Positions 44,701-57,957 are shown, numbered from the stretch's first letter. The stretch: DNA of 64,000 nt from Vermamoeba vermiformis (GCA_045837725.1 JBEWZL010000062.1:27764-91763); one strand, 5' to 3'. The notes: generated by a model not told the origin, from the sequence alone. Numbers and translations: made by a program.

Positions 44701-45300
44701 AAATTCGTGAACTGCAAACGAGAGTTGAATCAGAGGACCAACTTAAGGCCGAATTTAGCGCGACACGCATTGGCTTGGACTCGCGATTAATTACGAGTGA
44801 AAAAGAACTCAATGCTGAGCGCGAGAAGAGAGTGGCACTTGAACGCGAGATTGAACATTTGCGTGCTGAAAACGAAGAAAAGAATGTTAAGCTTGTTGAA
44901 GCGACGAAGACTATTAGAAAGTTTGAAAATCAGGTACGAATATTAACCATTGAAAAAACAAATCCTAGTCTCAATTTCGTTAAATTATCTTGGCACTGGC
45001 TATGATTGATTATTATTTCTTAATTATTTTGAATTTTTTGTTATAATCTTCGATTATCCGTTTGGACGTGCTATGTGTCAAAAATGTCATTTTCTAACGG
45101 TGAGCACTTTGCAGGCCAAAGTTGAGAGCGGCATGACCTCGCAACAAACCGCTAAAGCAGTGCGCGAAAAAGAAGAAGAATTCGCTAAGATTCGAGCAGA
45201 ACTCGACGGCGAGATTAAAAAGTTGAAAGAAGACGTTGAAAAGCTCGAAGAAGACAAATTAATTTTGAAATGGAAAGTTGAAGAGTTATCTACGCATTAA
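41793..45300 (+). CDS. CaMK-like Ser/Thr kinase with Lys/Ser repeats and coiled-coil tail
   Basis: ATG 41793 (MSEPIWIFSDSTTTPIGEAF) starts a kinase domain over about 300 residues: Gly-loop LGRGTTSVVKKA, VAIK-type Lys in LVALKIID, Glu helix VKEVAIMKELDDH, catalytic loop IVHRDLKPENLLF, DFGTAE, APE in YMAPEVVAG, and GTFPYDDEE. All catalytic residues are present, so it should be active. The order and HPWVKG end fit the CaMK group. The tail holds four Lys/Ser-rich units (KLKREVSSGSSKDK type, nt about 43785-44000). About 250 residues of coiled coil follow (EKDIRITCEKQLQQTKKELQ; ALEREIEHLRAENEEKNVKL). Intron 1 is about 400 bases. Substrate and localisation unknown; the coiled coil suggests dimerisation or cytoskeletal tethering. 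Confidence 0.9.
44066..44077. promoter_or_regulatory. TGACACCTGTCA near-palindrome in kinase intron
   Basis: One base from the TGACACGTGTCA palindrome, followed four bases later by TGACACC. It lies in an intron of the CaMK-like gene. Confidence 0.4.
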
Positions 45301-45569
45301 TACCATTCAAATATTAATTCAACGCGAAATTCCTGTAATTTTTACAAATCACAAAGGACTTGTACCGGTACAACATATAAATAGCACTAATTATAATACT
45401 TCATTACAATAGCAATGAAATATGCCCTAATTACGAATTCTACATAGATAGATCGTATAACTCTTCATACAATAAATTACGGTATTTCTGTTGCCACCTT
45501 AGTTTTGTTTTAAAGAGCGTCATGGTAGATCTAATTAATTAATTAATTTTAGAAAAAATATTTAGATTT

Positions 45570-47521
45570 TTAATTATTTACAACAATGTCGTATTCAGGC
45601 TCTGGCGGCGAGCAAAAATAGAACATAAAAACTACACTAGCCGAAATTAACAAAATTAACGGGGCTAGTTGGCCGTACCACCTAAATGTGTATATTAAGC
45701 CATATATAATTAGATTAATAGAGATATTTTACGTACCCAAATACGGGCCACACTTTCCACGCGAATAAAAATGCAAAAACGAACATTAAAAAGCCCAAAA
45801 ATATCATCACCACGATCGAGATGCTGAATATCGCCTTAACTTTCCTAATATAGCAAATATCGCGTTAGTCAAGGAAGGCAATTTAATACGATAATTAATA
45901 AATATGTTCAACAATCAAGATTTGGATCGGAAAAAAATTGGTTTTTGCAAAATAGTCCAAAAAAGGATATTATAGGTAAATAGGTTATATTATTATCGTT
46001 ATTATGTACGTACTTGATATTAATTGGTTTGGGCCTATCTTCATCATCGCTCGAAATTTCTTCAGCAGATCTGACCGAATTGATCAAAAACGCACGCTGC
46101 TCTTCTTGTTCAATATCTTCATCGTCTTCATAATCAACAAATCGACTGCTATTATAACGACTACTATTATAATTACTACTATCATCGCCACTCGATTTTT
46201 TGGCTTTTTGAAACCTCTGCCAGTTTTCTTGATTCAAACTTTGCAAATTTTTCTTTCTTCTGCTGTTTCTAGCGTTAAAGAAAAGAATTTGACCCAAATT
46301 AAGAATAAAATTCGTCGCCAGGAAAAAATCTGCAATGACTGGCTGGATCGAGTCGTTGAACAGTGCTACGCGACTTAAGAACGAGCACGTGGTAGCACAG
46401 CATGCTACATATACACATAAATATGATTGACCCTATAAATAGCCGCATTAAATTCTGTCAATTACTAAAATAGGAAATTAAATTTAAATACATCGGATCT
46501 GCTTATAATTTACTTTCTATGCAATTAAAACGATATATTTATGCTCCATAATGATAATGATTATTATTAATATTAATTGTATAACGAAGAGGATGTATTT
46601 GAAACAAAAATTGGATCCGTTGTTCAGTGGTACTTTTGAACGGATCTACTTACGTCAGCCGTATCGTTTTTGAAATTTCTTATTATCTGAGGGAATGCTA
46701 GTCCCAAGCATAATACGACCCATGTCCAGTTAAGTATATCAGAAGCTACTGGCTGCAAGAAAATATCGATGCAGATCAGCCCTGTCGTGCCTGTTAAATA
46801 CGCCAATAACGAGAGCCATTTCAATGTTCTTTTCGCTTTGCTACTCGTATAATAATGTTAGGCACTATTATAATAAATTTAGGTTTACAGGAAATAAATG
46901 AAAAAAATTAAAGTTGGGATCCGTTTTGTAACGGACTGAATCCGTGAATGTCGAAAACGAATACGAATATAGACCGTATATATAAATAATATTACCTATA
47001 ATAAGCAAATTGAAGCAATAAAATCGAGATTGAAAAGCTGACAAAGATAGATGAAGCAGCATCGAAGAATGTTGAATCAATTCTGAACATCCAAAGGGTT
47101 CTTAACAACGAAGTCCAATAGAACATCCATATTGTGATAATATTGAGGCCTTCTATCGATTTTCTAAGTTGAATGAATATTAGAACTTGTGGATTTCGAT
47201 TTTGCGATCGTGATCTTCGGTTCATGTCCCGAAAAATTGAATTGATTAATTTCTGATTCTTACCTATTAAAATTATATAACATTTGCGGTATCAACACTA
47301 TAAACCATAAAATAGTAGCGCAGAAATCAAGGACCTAAACAAAATTTATTAATTTATTAATTTAATACTGAATCAGATAGTTAACAACTACAATAATATA
47401 AGCGTAATAATAGGTGCATTTACGCAGGTTTTATAAATGTAATTGCGCTTACGTTGCCAGCAAGGCAAATCTCGTCACCCAGTTCCGGCAAACACTCCTT
47501 TATGAAGTCAAAATGCTCCAT
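45570..47521 (-). CDS. PQ-loop repeat membrane protein
   Basis: ATG 47519-47521 (MEHFDFIKECLPELGDEICL) begins a multi-exon protein of about 390 residues. The first PQ-loop is LWFIVLIPQMLYNFNRKSIE followed by GLNIITIWMFYW. The second is VVLCLGLAFPQIIRNFKNDT. At least seven hydrophobic segments are visible, including late ones (SISIVVMIFLGFLMFVFAFL; LAPLILLISASVVFMFYF). Between helices lies an acidic, Asn/Ser-rich loop (DYEDDEDIEQEEQRAF). PQ-loop proteins include lysosomal amino-acid exporters (cystinosin, PQLC2 groups) and MPDU1. A lysosomal or vacuolar transporter is likely, substrate unknown. Its 3' end converges with the kinase gene. Confidence 0.82.
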
Positions 47522-47811
47522 CGGATATCAAACAACTTATTAATTACACGATAATAATAAAGATATCATATCTCGTTTGTAGATCAGTTTTTCAGTTCAA
47601 ATTGAAAAAGCCACCGATTTTTACTCCTCCGTTAATGGAAAAAAGCAACTCCACCAATTTATATAAATTAATAAATACGATTTATTACTAAGTTAAATGA
47701 TTGAGGATTTTGTTTCGAGCAACAAGATCCACATCTAAAATTTCTCTTATATACAACCCAAATCCTATTGCCAGGACTTAATATTAATAAATATACGCCT
47801 AACGACTTGCT

Positions 47812-50800
47812 TTAAGAGCTGTCAGTGCTGTCGTCGCCAAACACCGAGTCACCAGAGCTGTCAGATCGCTTGTTGTTGTTGCGTCTGTTGTTGTTGCCAC
47901 CAGTATTGCCCCATCGATTGCCACCATTGGTCGCTTGGCCCGACTGTGGTCTCCTAGAGGCACCAGGACGACGTGAAGCAGGCTTGTCAGAGCTCTCACT
48001 CGGGCTGTCACTGTCGCTGCCATCGTCGCTGTCACTGCCCTCACTGCTCGATTGGGCCTTGCGATTGTTATTCGACTTCGGGCCTGGCTTGGCACTCGCT
48101 GGCTGCTTGCTGGCAGGACCTTTAGTGGCCGATTGTCTGGTGTTAGATCTTGGAGGCGGGGCCGAGGACGATTCATCGCCACTGCCACTATCGCTGCTGT
48201 CACTGCTCGAGGACGAACCGCTCGAACTGACGGTAGCGCCACGCTTGGATCCGTCGCCCAGGTCAGCCAAATCGTGCACGAACTCGTCGGGGAAGATAAT
48301 GTGAGACGAACCAATGATAATGTCGCGGCCGTATTGTTTGCTCATGTCACTGACAATCTTGCATTCAGCGGGGGTCACACCACCGGCAATAAAAAGAATA
48401 ATGCGTGGGGGTTCGCGAACGCGTTTCTATATATGGAAATTAGTTTGTATAAGATGTATGAATGCTATTTTAGGCACGTACGAGTTCGGCCAAGAGAGGA
48501 TTGGATTCCTTGTCCTTGCGACCAACAGCGGGACTGTCATTGGCCCACTTGTTGCCTGCTGTCTCCTTGCGACGAGATTTACGATCGACATCTAAAAAAG
48601 GAAATTTTAGGTCTTTTGTTCAATGAGAACAGCTTATTAAGTACGTACTAGGAGTGCCATTAGCAGATCCGACTTCGTCGTCCTCGTTCACGAACGGGAA
48701 ATCTTTAGAGCTCAATTTGTTCGAGAGCAATTCCTAATAAGGAAATATTTGGTGAGCACGTGCGCGGAAGTAAAATTGATACGTACATCGAGCATGTCTT
48801 TCAAGGCAGGAACGAATCTGCTCAACACGAACTCCCATTCTCCGTTCTTAGGGATACGCTTTTGGTCCTACAATAGAAATGACGTTAGTAATGAAACAAA
48901 AGAAAAAAAGTTGTGGATCTGGTAGTTTAAACAAAAAATGTTAGACACTATTCATATTTTAATAGTGAATCATTATGATATGTTTAGCTGGTGTCGGTTA
49001 GACACGAAAAGTATGGCTTACCTTGCGCGAGTTTGATTTCTTGAGCTGAGTCAAGTTCTTCAAAGCACGTTCGAGCGTGTCCATGTCATCCAAAACGATG
49101 TCCTTGACGACTTTGTCGAGCTTGGCCTCGGTCTCAGTGACCGAACTCGCGAGCCACAAGAGCAACATGCGCATCTTGTTCGTAGTGCTCACAAAGTCGT
49201 CGTTGATCACGCTCAGCACTTTCTTGCTAATGTTATCAATCTTCTTGGCTCGCTCGTCACGGCCAGTAGCGATGTCTTGTTCGATTGATGCTACTTTTTC
49301 AAGTGCACCCTTGTTGAACAGATCCATGCACTTCTTGGCCAAGTTAATGTGCAACGAGAACTATTGAAATTATCGTTAATAACGATTCGAAATATAAGTC
49401 AAATATTATTGGTCAAGTTTAAATGACAACTATTAGAGTTTTTAAATTAATAAGTCGTGGTCGTGATTGCGGTTAGTTTTAGGAACGGATTTGGTCTTAC
49501 CTTTTGGTAAAGCTTTTGATATTTAGGCATAGCACGAACGATGTCACTCAACGAGCTTAAATCTTTCTTGACCTAAAAAAGAAGGTTAAGTATGTTTCAG
49601 CTGGCGGATCTTGCCCAGTGAACTTACGTTCTTTTCTTTAGCGAATTTACCGGCCTTGTTCTCATCAACGAATTGTTGGAAGGTCTTAGCAATGAATTTC
49701 TTGGCGTATTCAATGTGCTGGTAACGTGCTGCAGCCCACACTTTGTCTTTATCATCGAGCACTGCCTCGACTTGCGCTTCGTTACTGTTGGCATCCGTGT
49801 ACGTGTGCCTTTAATTATAGTAATGATACGTTAGTACTCGACGGCCATAACATAAATACACAAGGCTATATATATCAAGTCAATACGTACTGATATTTAT
49901 CGTCGTGAATACCAAGAATGTCGTAGACCATGGATTGGTAGCAGAAATCGTGCAACAAAGGTGTAATCAAGTCATGAGTTCTATCCAACACGATCAAAGT
50001 GGCTCTATCACCAGAAGGAAGCTATATATAGCAACATAATTAGCATATTAATTTATCAAACTGAAGATCCGAATTCTCGCAACATAATTCAAAATGTTAT
50101 TGAGCTTAGTTAACTTCTGCTTCGTGCTTACCAATGCCTTAGCGCGTCTTAATCTCTCCAAGCCTTCTGAAACGTATTGCGCCAAGGCTGAGCTGTGAGT
50201 ATGCGACTTGGCGTAACGCACGATCGGGAATTCACCAAGAGTAGCGCAAACTGTAACGATCTAAATAGTATAATATGAGCCACTGAATCATATTTTAGGC
50301 ATATATCACGCCTTAATACCTTCTTAGCGAGTTTTTGAAGCTCCTTCTTGACTGAAGATGAATCCGGCGAGTACAAATTGAAAAAGCTCTTCTCACTTTC
50401 AATTTTGAATACTTGTCCTTCTCGACCTGTATTTATATGTTAGCATTACTTTGTAGCACAATGTTTCTGATAATTAATAGTAAAACGCAGATCCAGTACG
50501 CGACAATTAAAATTAATTTAAAAATTCAATAAAAATTAGAATATTACTCCTTCTTCGTGCAATAATCTAAAAAAACGTAATGCATACCAATAAAATCAAT
50601 ATTGGCTTCCTTCAAAGTCTTGATTTTTGCAACGACGCGTTCCTGAGCGATCTTCTGCAACTGCTTGTCTTCGCAGGCTGTAATAATTTGGACATTAGCT
50701 TAATATAGGCAACGTATTGAATATGAAAGTACGAAAAAGTAAAGATAGCAAATGTAGACTCAAATTTATGCGAAACTTCCGATCCGTATTATTTTTCAAT

Positions 50801-51602
50801 TAAAATCGTTTAGAATTACGCGGGATCCGATAAATTACGTACGGGTGTGGAAGAAGACGTGTGCTGAGTGATATTTAGGTGTATCGGGGTCTTGGAAATC
50901 ATCAATCAACCTTTCGATAGAATCTGAGGTCGGCGAGATGAAGTAAATCGCATCCAAGTGTGGCAAGGGCTGTCGCTCGACTGAAATACTTTCGACCACT
51001 ATACAAATATTAATATTATCGCAATTTCATGCAAGCCAGATTAAAGTTATTTCTGTTTTAGGAAGTTGATCTCCACGCGATCTCGTTAAATTAAACATGA
51101 CTTTTGAATGAAATAATATCGCTATTGAGGCACCGGAATATTATGTATTTAATGACAGTACTTACGTGAAATGCCCGAGTTCAAAATATCGGTCATCTCG
51201 ACAAAATTGTTCAAGATGTGGGCTGTCTCTTTGTCGAGGATCAAAACCTTCGTCGAGCGAGTATCCACCGTTTGCAAAGTGTATAAAAATTCTAGAGTAA
51301 ATATAGGGGTTAATAGCCGTCTACGGATGCACGGAAAGTGCGCACTTTTCAGGCGGATTTGCTTAAAATGTTTGGGCAATTAAAATTAATCACGATACTA
51401 GTAAATAATAATTTAAATAGCGTCATTTATGCATTTAGAACATAAATAATAATTATCCCGTGGAATTTGATTAAATAACGGATGCGCGTGTAAAAATTAT
51501 TTGAAAGCTTCTTTTGCGTAATATTAATTAAATATGATACTTACTTGCTCGAGTAATAGTAATAATATTCTCTTCTAATCTATCATCGACGATCTTCTCC
51601 AT
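47812..51602 (-). CDS. Sec1/Munc18 (SM) family syntaxin-binding protein
   Basis: ATG 51600-51602 (MEKIVDDRLEENIITITRA) begins a protein of about 800 residues in about fourteen exons. Domain 1 shows TRSTKVLILDKETAHILNNF and PHLDAIYFISPTSDSIERLI. The family hallmark follows: RATLIVLDRTHDLITPLLHD, FCYQSMVYDILGI. The helical domain 3a has VWAAARYQHIEYAKKFIAKT and MRMLLLWLASSVTETEAKLD. The end of the SM fold is RIILFIAGGVTPAECKIVSD plus IIIGSSHIIFPDEFVHDLAD. A further about 145 residues are added, rich in Ser, Asp, Asn and Arg (SSSGSSSSSDSSDSGSGDES; GGNRWGNTGGNNNRRNNNKR), which normal Sec1/Munc18 proteins lack. Role: chaperoning SNARE assembly in exocytosis at the plasma membrane. The tail may be a phospho-regulated or condensing region (inference). 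Confidence 0.92.
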
Positions 51603-52725
51603 AGTTCGCTTTTACAATTATAATGACTGGATTTGATCTTACGTGTTTTTTGAATATGATGCTATAGAATACAAATAAATAGGTCTATTGTTGTGTCAAA
51701 TAGACGTGAAACACGCGAATTGTTTTCGTCCTAAAGCGCCAGAAAGAGCCGTTGAATTTATCAATTTTAGTTTTTTGTCTTATTTTCCGTTTCAATGCTT
51801 TCCGTTGTCCCCATTTTATTTGAAACAATGATACATCATATGCGCGCGATATTATCAACCATTTATTCTCATATTACGTGCATTGAGCTCGCGCATTCAC
51901 CTGTCGTTTGATGCGTTTCCACATCTGACCTACAATTCTATGGCGCTGGCAATTCAATTCTTAATATAATATTCAGTAATACAACGAGCGTTATGATAAA
52001 GACGTAAGGACACTTACAGCTATAAGAGGAGCGAGTTCGAAAATCCAGATTTGTTTTGAACGCAAACGGTAACTTCGTCGTCTTCCTTGTCGGTAAAAAT
52101 ATCTCAAATTGATGACATATTAAATATTGGCGCTATGTACCGAACGGGGTGCAGAGATAGAGCGCACGAGCAATTTTTTTTCAACACCAGCCGCGCTTTT
52201 GTTTCCTTGATAGTACGTGTATTGTTGCCCGTGTAAACAGCACGCACAATTGTTCGTGGACAGCTGTTGATATTGAACACTGTGTCAGTTGGGTTATTAT
52301 GGTCATCTGGCTGGGCTAAATCCGCTTTGACGAACAAAACATAAATCACTACTTTTCCTATTTGTCGTATTAAACAACAAACTTTCTGTGTTTGTACGCT
52401 CGTTGTGCCACATCCACTATTCGTCAGACGTTTCGACACAAATCTGATCTGCTAGAGCTTTTTTTTACGGCATTATTGGGCGGATAGTGGTACCGCTAAA
52501 TAGTCATGCTTATGGAGTACCTCACGTTCAATTTTATGTTTCGAATGTCAAAAATTAATCTCGAACGTTGTGAAATTAATTTACAATTTAAAATTTCGTT
52601 TCGATATATAACACCACGCTTGGTCTTGTATTATTTTATTTATTTATATTTAGATTATAAGATAGAGCTAAGCTCGGCGATTTGAAAGAGTATCGCAGGC
52701 TGGCTAGCGAATCCAGATCACAAGA
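51603..52725. other. Divergent intergenic region (SM gene / RGS gene)
   Basis: About 1.1 kb holding the promoters of both flanking genes. A reverse 111-codon frame (52104-52439, MSKRLTNSGCGTTS) has several Cys but no domain, signal or intron support. No repeat or RNA gene recognised. Confidence 0.4.
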
Positions 52726-55700
52726 ATGAATCTCCTAACTTCTCCTCGGCCTTCATCTCAAGTATACTTAGAATCAATAGGGCCATTGTAGTCACTAGAT
52801 TATTAATATGACTTGATTTTAGGTGATTGGCTTGACCATTGATCAGGATGACAAAAACAAATTAAACGAAAAGCTTAACACAATTGAAAAATTACAATTT
52901 ACATGGGAGAGCACATTCAAATTAGCAGAGCATTATTTGGAGCGATTAGCAGGTAAAATAGACTCAAAATACTTCGGGATCCTGATCTAAACTGTTACCT
53001 ATAAAATCTAAAATATCGGCAAAATTATTTAATAGCACCAATAGAATACACACATATTTATATGACGAGGACCATCGAAAGGAAATCAATGCAACCTCCT
53101 GATTTAGTAATTCCGAAACTGTTGCTTTAGATCAAATTCCCAGCTTGATTTCAGGATTAAAGCCCTATTATAATCATATCGCTAATATTACGATTACAGA
53201 AATATTAGTAGTCGGTGGCAATGTTATTCAATCGATAGCTGCGGCGGGAGAAGTACATCCAGATCTACGAGAGGTTTCTAAGCACTTTTTAGCCTCACAA
53301 CAAGCAACTGCCGAGAAAATAGTACGTAATATGATTATCTATTCGTTAGTTCGAGCACTGGGTGTTTAGTTAATGGAGATCTGTCTTTTACGTTAATTAA
53401 GCGTGTCAACTTCAGTGGATTAATTCCCATACGGATACATTTGCATAATATTCCTAATATGACATTAATTTTTGCGTTTACATAGCAAAATGAAGGTCTT
53501 CATAAAGTTCGGATCGATTTTTGGACATTCGACGACGCAGCTTTGTCGTTATTGAAGGTAATTCGAGATAATCATGTTTAAAACCATCGTACTATTATGA
53601 TCATAATTTTGGAACAATTTAAACCAAATTCTAAATAATAATGGCGGAGGCAATTTTTCCGATTCAATTTCGATTCAAAATCGGATCCATTTACGCTTCT
53701 TATCAGTATTTATTTAAATATGCATTTTGAGCAATTTTAACGATAAATAAACAGAAAAAGAAGGTCGAATTCGATTTACTCGATGAAAAGCTGTCGGATT
53801 TGCGCGATCAATTTAGATCGAAGGCGTTTATCGAGAATAGCGAAAAGAAAGCAAAGAAAATCGATTCAGTACGTCATAATTAACAATATTATCAATAATA
53901 TCATGCTAATTTCGTGTTTTTAAGATTGCTACTGCATTAATCAATACTTCTGAAGATCACCAAGCAGCTTTTAAATATTTGAATGAAGGTCTTAATGATT
54001 TCATTGATCGGCTGACGATGGACTTGGCTAAGTTAATGAAACTAGTAAGTTTATTAATGCACATTTCCGCTGCTGGATCGGACATTTGTTCGAATTTGTG
54101 TTTTTTTTCAACCAGATCCGCGGATTTGCATTTTCTCAATTAAAATAGCCCAATATACAACATAATGATCTAAAGATTAGATTTATACTCAAATACCAAA
54201 TATCGGCTCACAACGCCAAAATTCAATTTCATGAAATACGTAGATTTCGGTAGACGTTGCTAATTTTAGTGATTCTTTGTTACATTATTACTATAAATGA
54301 CCTAATTAACGCGTTTTTATTCAATAGATGTTAGAATGCCAAGAAATAACAGGCGCAGCGATTGTTGAAAATGTTTCGGGTCTTGCCGAGGACAAAAAAG
54401 TGCTCAAAAACTATGTATCTCAATTACGGAGATCAACGATGAGCTTGCCGGTAAGAATTGCAATTTTATAATCATTCGTTCAAGAAAAAAAGATTTTTTT
54501 GTTGGATCGCGAAAATAGACTAATTTTATTTTGGCTTTAGAAAACGGTGCAATTGACCTCGCAACAAATATTAAGGAATTTAGCGATCAAGAAGCATTTC
54601 TTAGAATTTTGCGACAAACAACATAATTCAGAGGTAATTAATTTTTAGATCGGATCTGATTTTGGTTTAACGCTTACTTTTATTGTAGAATATTCTATTT
54701 TTGGAAGAAATATCAGTATTTAAGTCGATGAGTTCATATTCAAAGCGTTTATTATCAAAATCAAGGCAAATTACAGAAAAATTTATCGATCCCGAAAACG
54801 GCATTCAGATCCAGCCCATTAATATCGATGGAAATACAGCGAATACTATTAAATCAAGTATTATCAAGGAAGAAGTGACATTAGAGCTATTTAATCAAGC
54901 CGTCAAAGAAATTGAAACAATTGTTAATACGAGCATCATTCCAAAGTTTTTGAACAGCGATATTTTCAAAGAAAAAGTCGACCCGTTACTCAAATTGAAT
55001 ATTACTTATTATAGAGGTACGTATCTATTTAGAATCGTCCAAGTATAGGCCTAAAATTTTGGCGCCAATTCGTTACTCGATCTGATCCGTTTCATCGTCT
55101 TTAAAATAAGACTATCACCTTATAATCTTATATGAGTATGTCTCGCAATACCATCTCTGATTTTTATTTCCTTTTATAGAAACTAGCGATGAAGTTTTGG
55201 CGTCAGCAGCGCGAGTCATTTCGAATCCACTGGCAATGGATTATTTCACTCACTTTTTAGTGTAAGTAGCAATAATACATTAGCGAATAGTCATTATGAT
55301 ATGGTTATAATTAGAAACTATATATTGAACCTTTGGTTGAGTTTTGTAGAAGACTTTGCGACAATTTATTGACTTTCCTATTTAGGCAACAAAGTGGCGT
55401 GATTTTCATCAATTTGCTGTTGGACATTGAAAAGGCTTTGCGATCACCGCAACGCGAGTACGACGGACTGGCTAAAAATATTGAAAAGCTGTTGTTTGAA
55501 GACGAAGAATTAATGCAATCATTAAAGGTACGACGGATCCACGAACAAAAATACTTGCAAAGTTAAGTTATTACGCGATTTTTAATTCTTTTTTATCGTT
55601 ACAGGATGCCTCAAATATTGAAATTAGAGAAGATGAAGCTCTAACTAATCAAGAGTTGCAAAGGTAACGCAAGTTTTATTAATTTCCTTTTATAGAAGTT

Positions 55701-57957
55701 CATATTAAAAACGGGCGCTTGATTATGTCAAAAAATTATTCATTAACGAGAAATGTTTTTTGCAGGATAAGATCGTTGGTGATCAAAATATTAGAGACCA
55801 AATACATGGATGAATTTCTGGAGAGCAAGCTTTGCAGCGATTTCAAGGCACGATGGGACATAGCACGTGTCGAGTACCTCGATTTTCATGAACGAGAAAC
55901 TCAACGAAAACTCGATGGACTTAGTTCGGGCCAAGAATCTGATTCGAACTCGAACAAAGAGGTACGATTACCATATAAGGAAATACTGCAAATTTGCGCT
56001 TATTTTACCCATATAAATAATTTTTAACGTTTTGTTTATTTTCAGATCACGCCAGAACAGCGCAAATTGAAGTTGATGCGCACGAAGAGTTTGATCGAAC
56101 GATCAGCCATTCCTTCATTCCCACCACCTGAAGAGAGCTCTTCGCCGAAGACATTAAAAGTTCTCGAAGACAAACGCGAGGTACGTAAAAACCACGTGGC
56201 TCCCTACGACCCTAAAAATAATAAGAAAGTTCGTTTTTTGAAATTTCGTTAATCTAACGTCAAATTTATTTTCAGAGCCGCAAATCGATGAAAAGTCCTA
56301 GAAAAGTATCTGTTGAGGCTGAAAAGTAAGTACAGAGCAGAGAAAAGATATTTTATTAATGACACTTTGACACGTGTCATCGTTAGCGTCAAGATCAGTT
56401 TTGACTTTAGCTGATACGATTCGACTTTGACACTTATCGAGTTGACACGTGTCATTTTCGGGCCAAATAACGGTTGTATAAATATCGAGAATCTTATTTA
56501 ATATTGTTATTTTAGGGTGATGAAGAAATTGAACAAAAAAACTAAAAAGCGATTAAGATCAAAGTAAGCACTATAATACGAAGTTATCGATAGTAATAGG
56601 TATACTAATTTATTCTATTTTTAGCACTTTATCGCTCAAAATTAGCGGTGCTGATATGCAAATGATGGAAGCAATTTTGAAAGATCCGAACGGCTTGCCT
56701 GTTTTGTTAGAATTCGTCGCTGGTTCACCTGAAGAAAGCGTAAGTTATCGATATTATTACTATATTTGGTAATAACATTTCTATATTAGGCTCTATTGAA
56801 TTTTTATTTGGACGTTGAAAATTTGACGAAACTAGAAAATGAAGAACAGATTAAAGAAATGGTAAATATAATACTCTATAGTATACTTTTATATCATATT
56901 AATATTATAATACAGATTGATTTAATTTGGCAATCTTATTTCGTCCAAGAAATTTTGCCGAAGCTAGATCCGGAAATTACCAAGTCCCTAAAGAAGAAAT
57001 TTGCTCAAAATCAAGTAAGTACATATAAAAATAACTTAATATAGTATATTAGTATTAATACTAATGTTTCTATTAGGATATCGATAAGTTTGTCTTCGAC
57101 AAAGCTAGAACGAACGTGTTTGAAATTATGGCGAGTTATATTTATCCTAGGTAAGCTAAATTATTATTATAACATCTATTATACCATTAATAATGCTTTA
57201 AAAATGTTTTCTTGCATTTAAAATTTCCAGTACAAACGGATCCAAATCTACGAAAAAATTTCAAATTAGCGTATTAATTAATTTTATGGCATATTATAGG
57301 TTCATATTGAATCAAACTATCGAGTTTTCAAAGTCAACGCCTAGTTCTCCGCGAAGTATGAGTTCTTCGTGGTCGAGCGTCGAATCTAGTCCAAATGGTC
57401 TTGGTAACAGCACTGGAAGCTTGAATAGTCCTACGCCTAGCTTTAAGAGCACTAAGAGCCCTTCGAAGAGGTCATTAAGATCCTCAAAATCGGCATCTTA
57501 TTTACCGACTCAAAGCGAGATCGAGCCGGCGCCAAAAGAACCAAGCAGCATCGAGAAAATTGATGTAAATAGACGAGGACCTGAACGGAAGACATCATTC
57601 AAGTTACCAGACGATGAGAACAATACTAACAGCAATAATAATTCAAATACCAATAACGAATCCAGTACAATTTCCAAAAAAGGAAAAGACGTGGATCCGC
57701 TAACGCAATCTGAGACCAGTGAGAGGTATAAGAGCTCTAGTCGTAAAGAAAAGTCTCGGTCAGATAAAAAGAAGAAAAAGAGGTCTATCAGCGATGAAGA
57801 TATGAAGAAAGTAAAGCCAGTTAAATCATCCGGCGAATTAATTTCGCCAAGAAATTCCTCGAAAGAAAGTTTAAATGGCTCAGCGAGTAGTTTAACGAGG
57901 AGCTTGAGTACCGTTACTAGGAGCTCTACGAACTCGTTATTTAATTCGAACAAATAA
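52726..57957 (+). CDS. Multi-RGS-domain protein with helical N-terminus
   Basis: ATG 52726 (MNLLTSPRPSSQ) starts about 20 exons, roughly 1,150 residues. The first about 330 residues form long helices (KLNEKLNTIEKLQFTWESTF; KKKVEFDLLDEKLSDLRDQF) reminiscent of BAR/sorting-nexin helices. RGS domain 1: LEFCDKQHNSENILFLEEIS, then FIDPENGIQIQPINIDG, LELFNQAVKEIETIVNTSII, PKFLNSDIF. RGS-like 2: NPLAMDYFTHFLVQQSGVIF plus LLLDIEKALRS, EFLESKLCSDFKARWDIARV. RGS-like 3: DPNGLPVLLEFVAGSPEESA, LLNFYLDVENLTKLENEEQI, VFDKARTNVFEIMASYIYPR. The C-terminal about 220 residues are Ser/Lys-rich and disordered. RGS domains speed G-alpha GTP hydrolysis, so this is a likely scaffold in heterotrimeric G-protein signalling. 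Exon borders at 55262-55390 allow two in-frame acceptors. Confidence 0.85.
56368..56454. promoter_or_regulatory. Two TGACACGTGTCA palindromes in one RGS-gene intron
   Basis: Perfect 12-bp palindromes TGACACGTGTCA at 56368-56379 and 56443-56454, separated by 63 bases that also hold partial TTGACAC/GACTTTGACAC half-sites. The centre CACGTG is the bHLH E-box/G-box. Could be an intronic enhancer or an RNA hairpin. Confidence 0.55.

Noticed and set aside
47799-48314. Second reverse frame over the SM tail
   Set aside because: Out of frame with the SM fold; low-complexity sequence keeps several frames open.
52104-52439. 111-codon reverse frame in the SM/RGS spacer
   Set aside because: No domain, signal, intron or homologous pattern.
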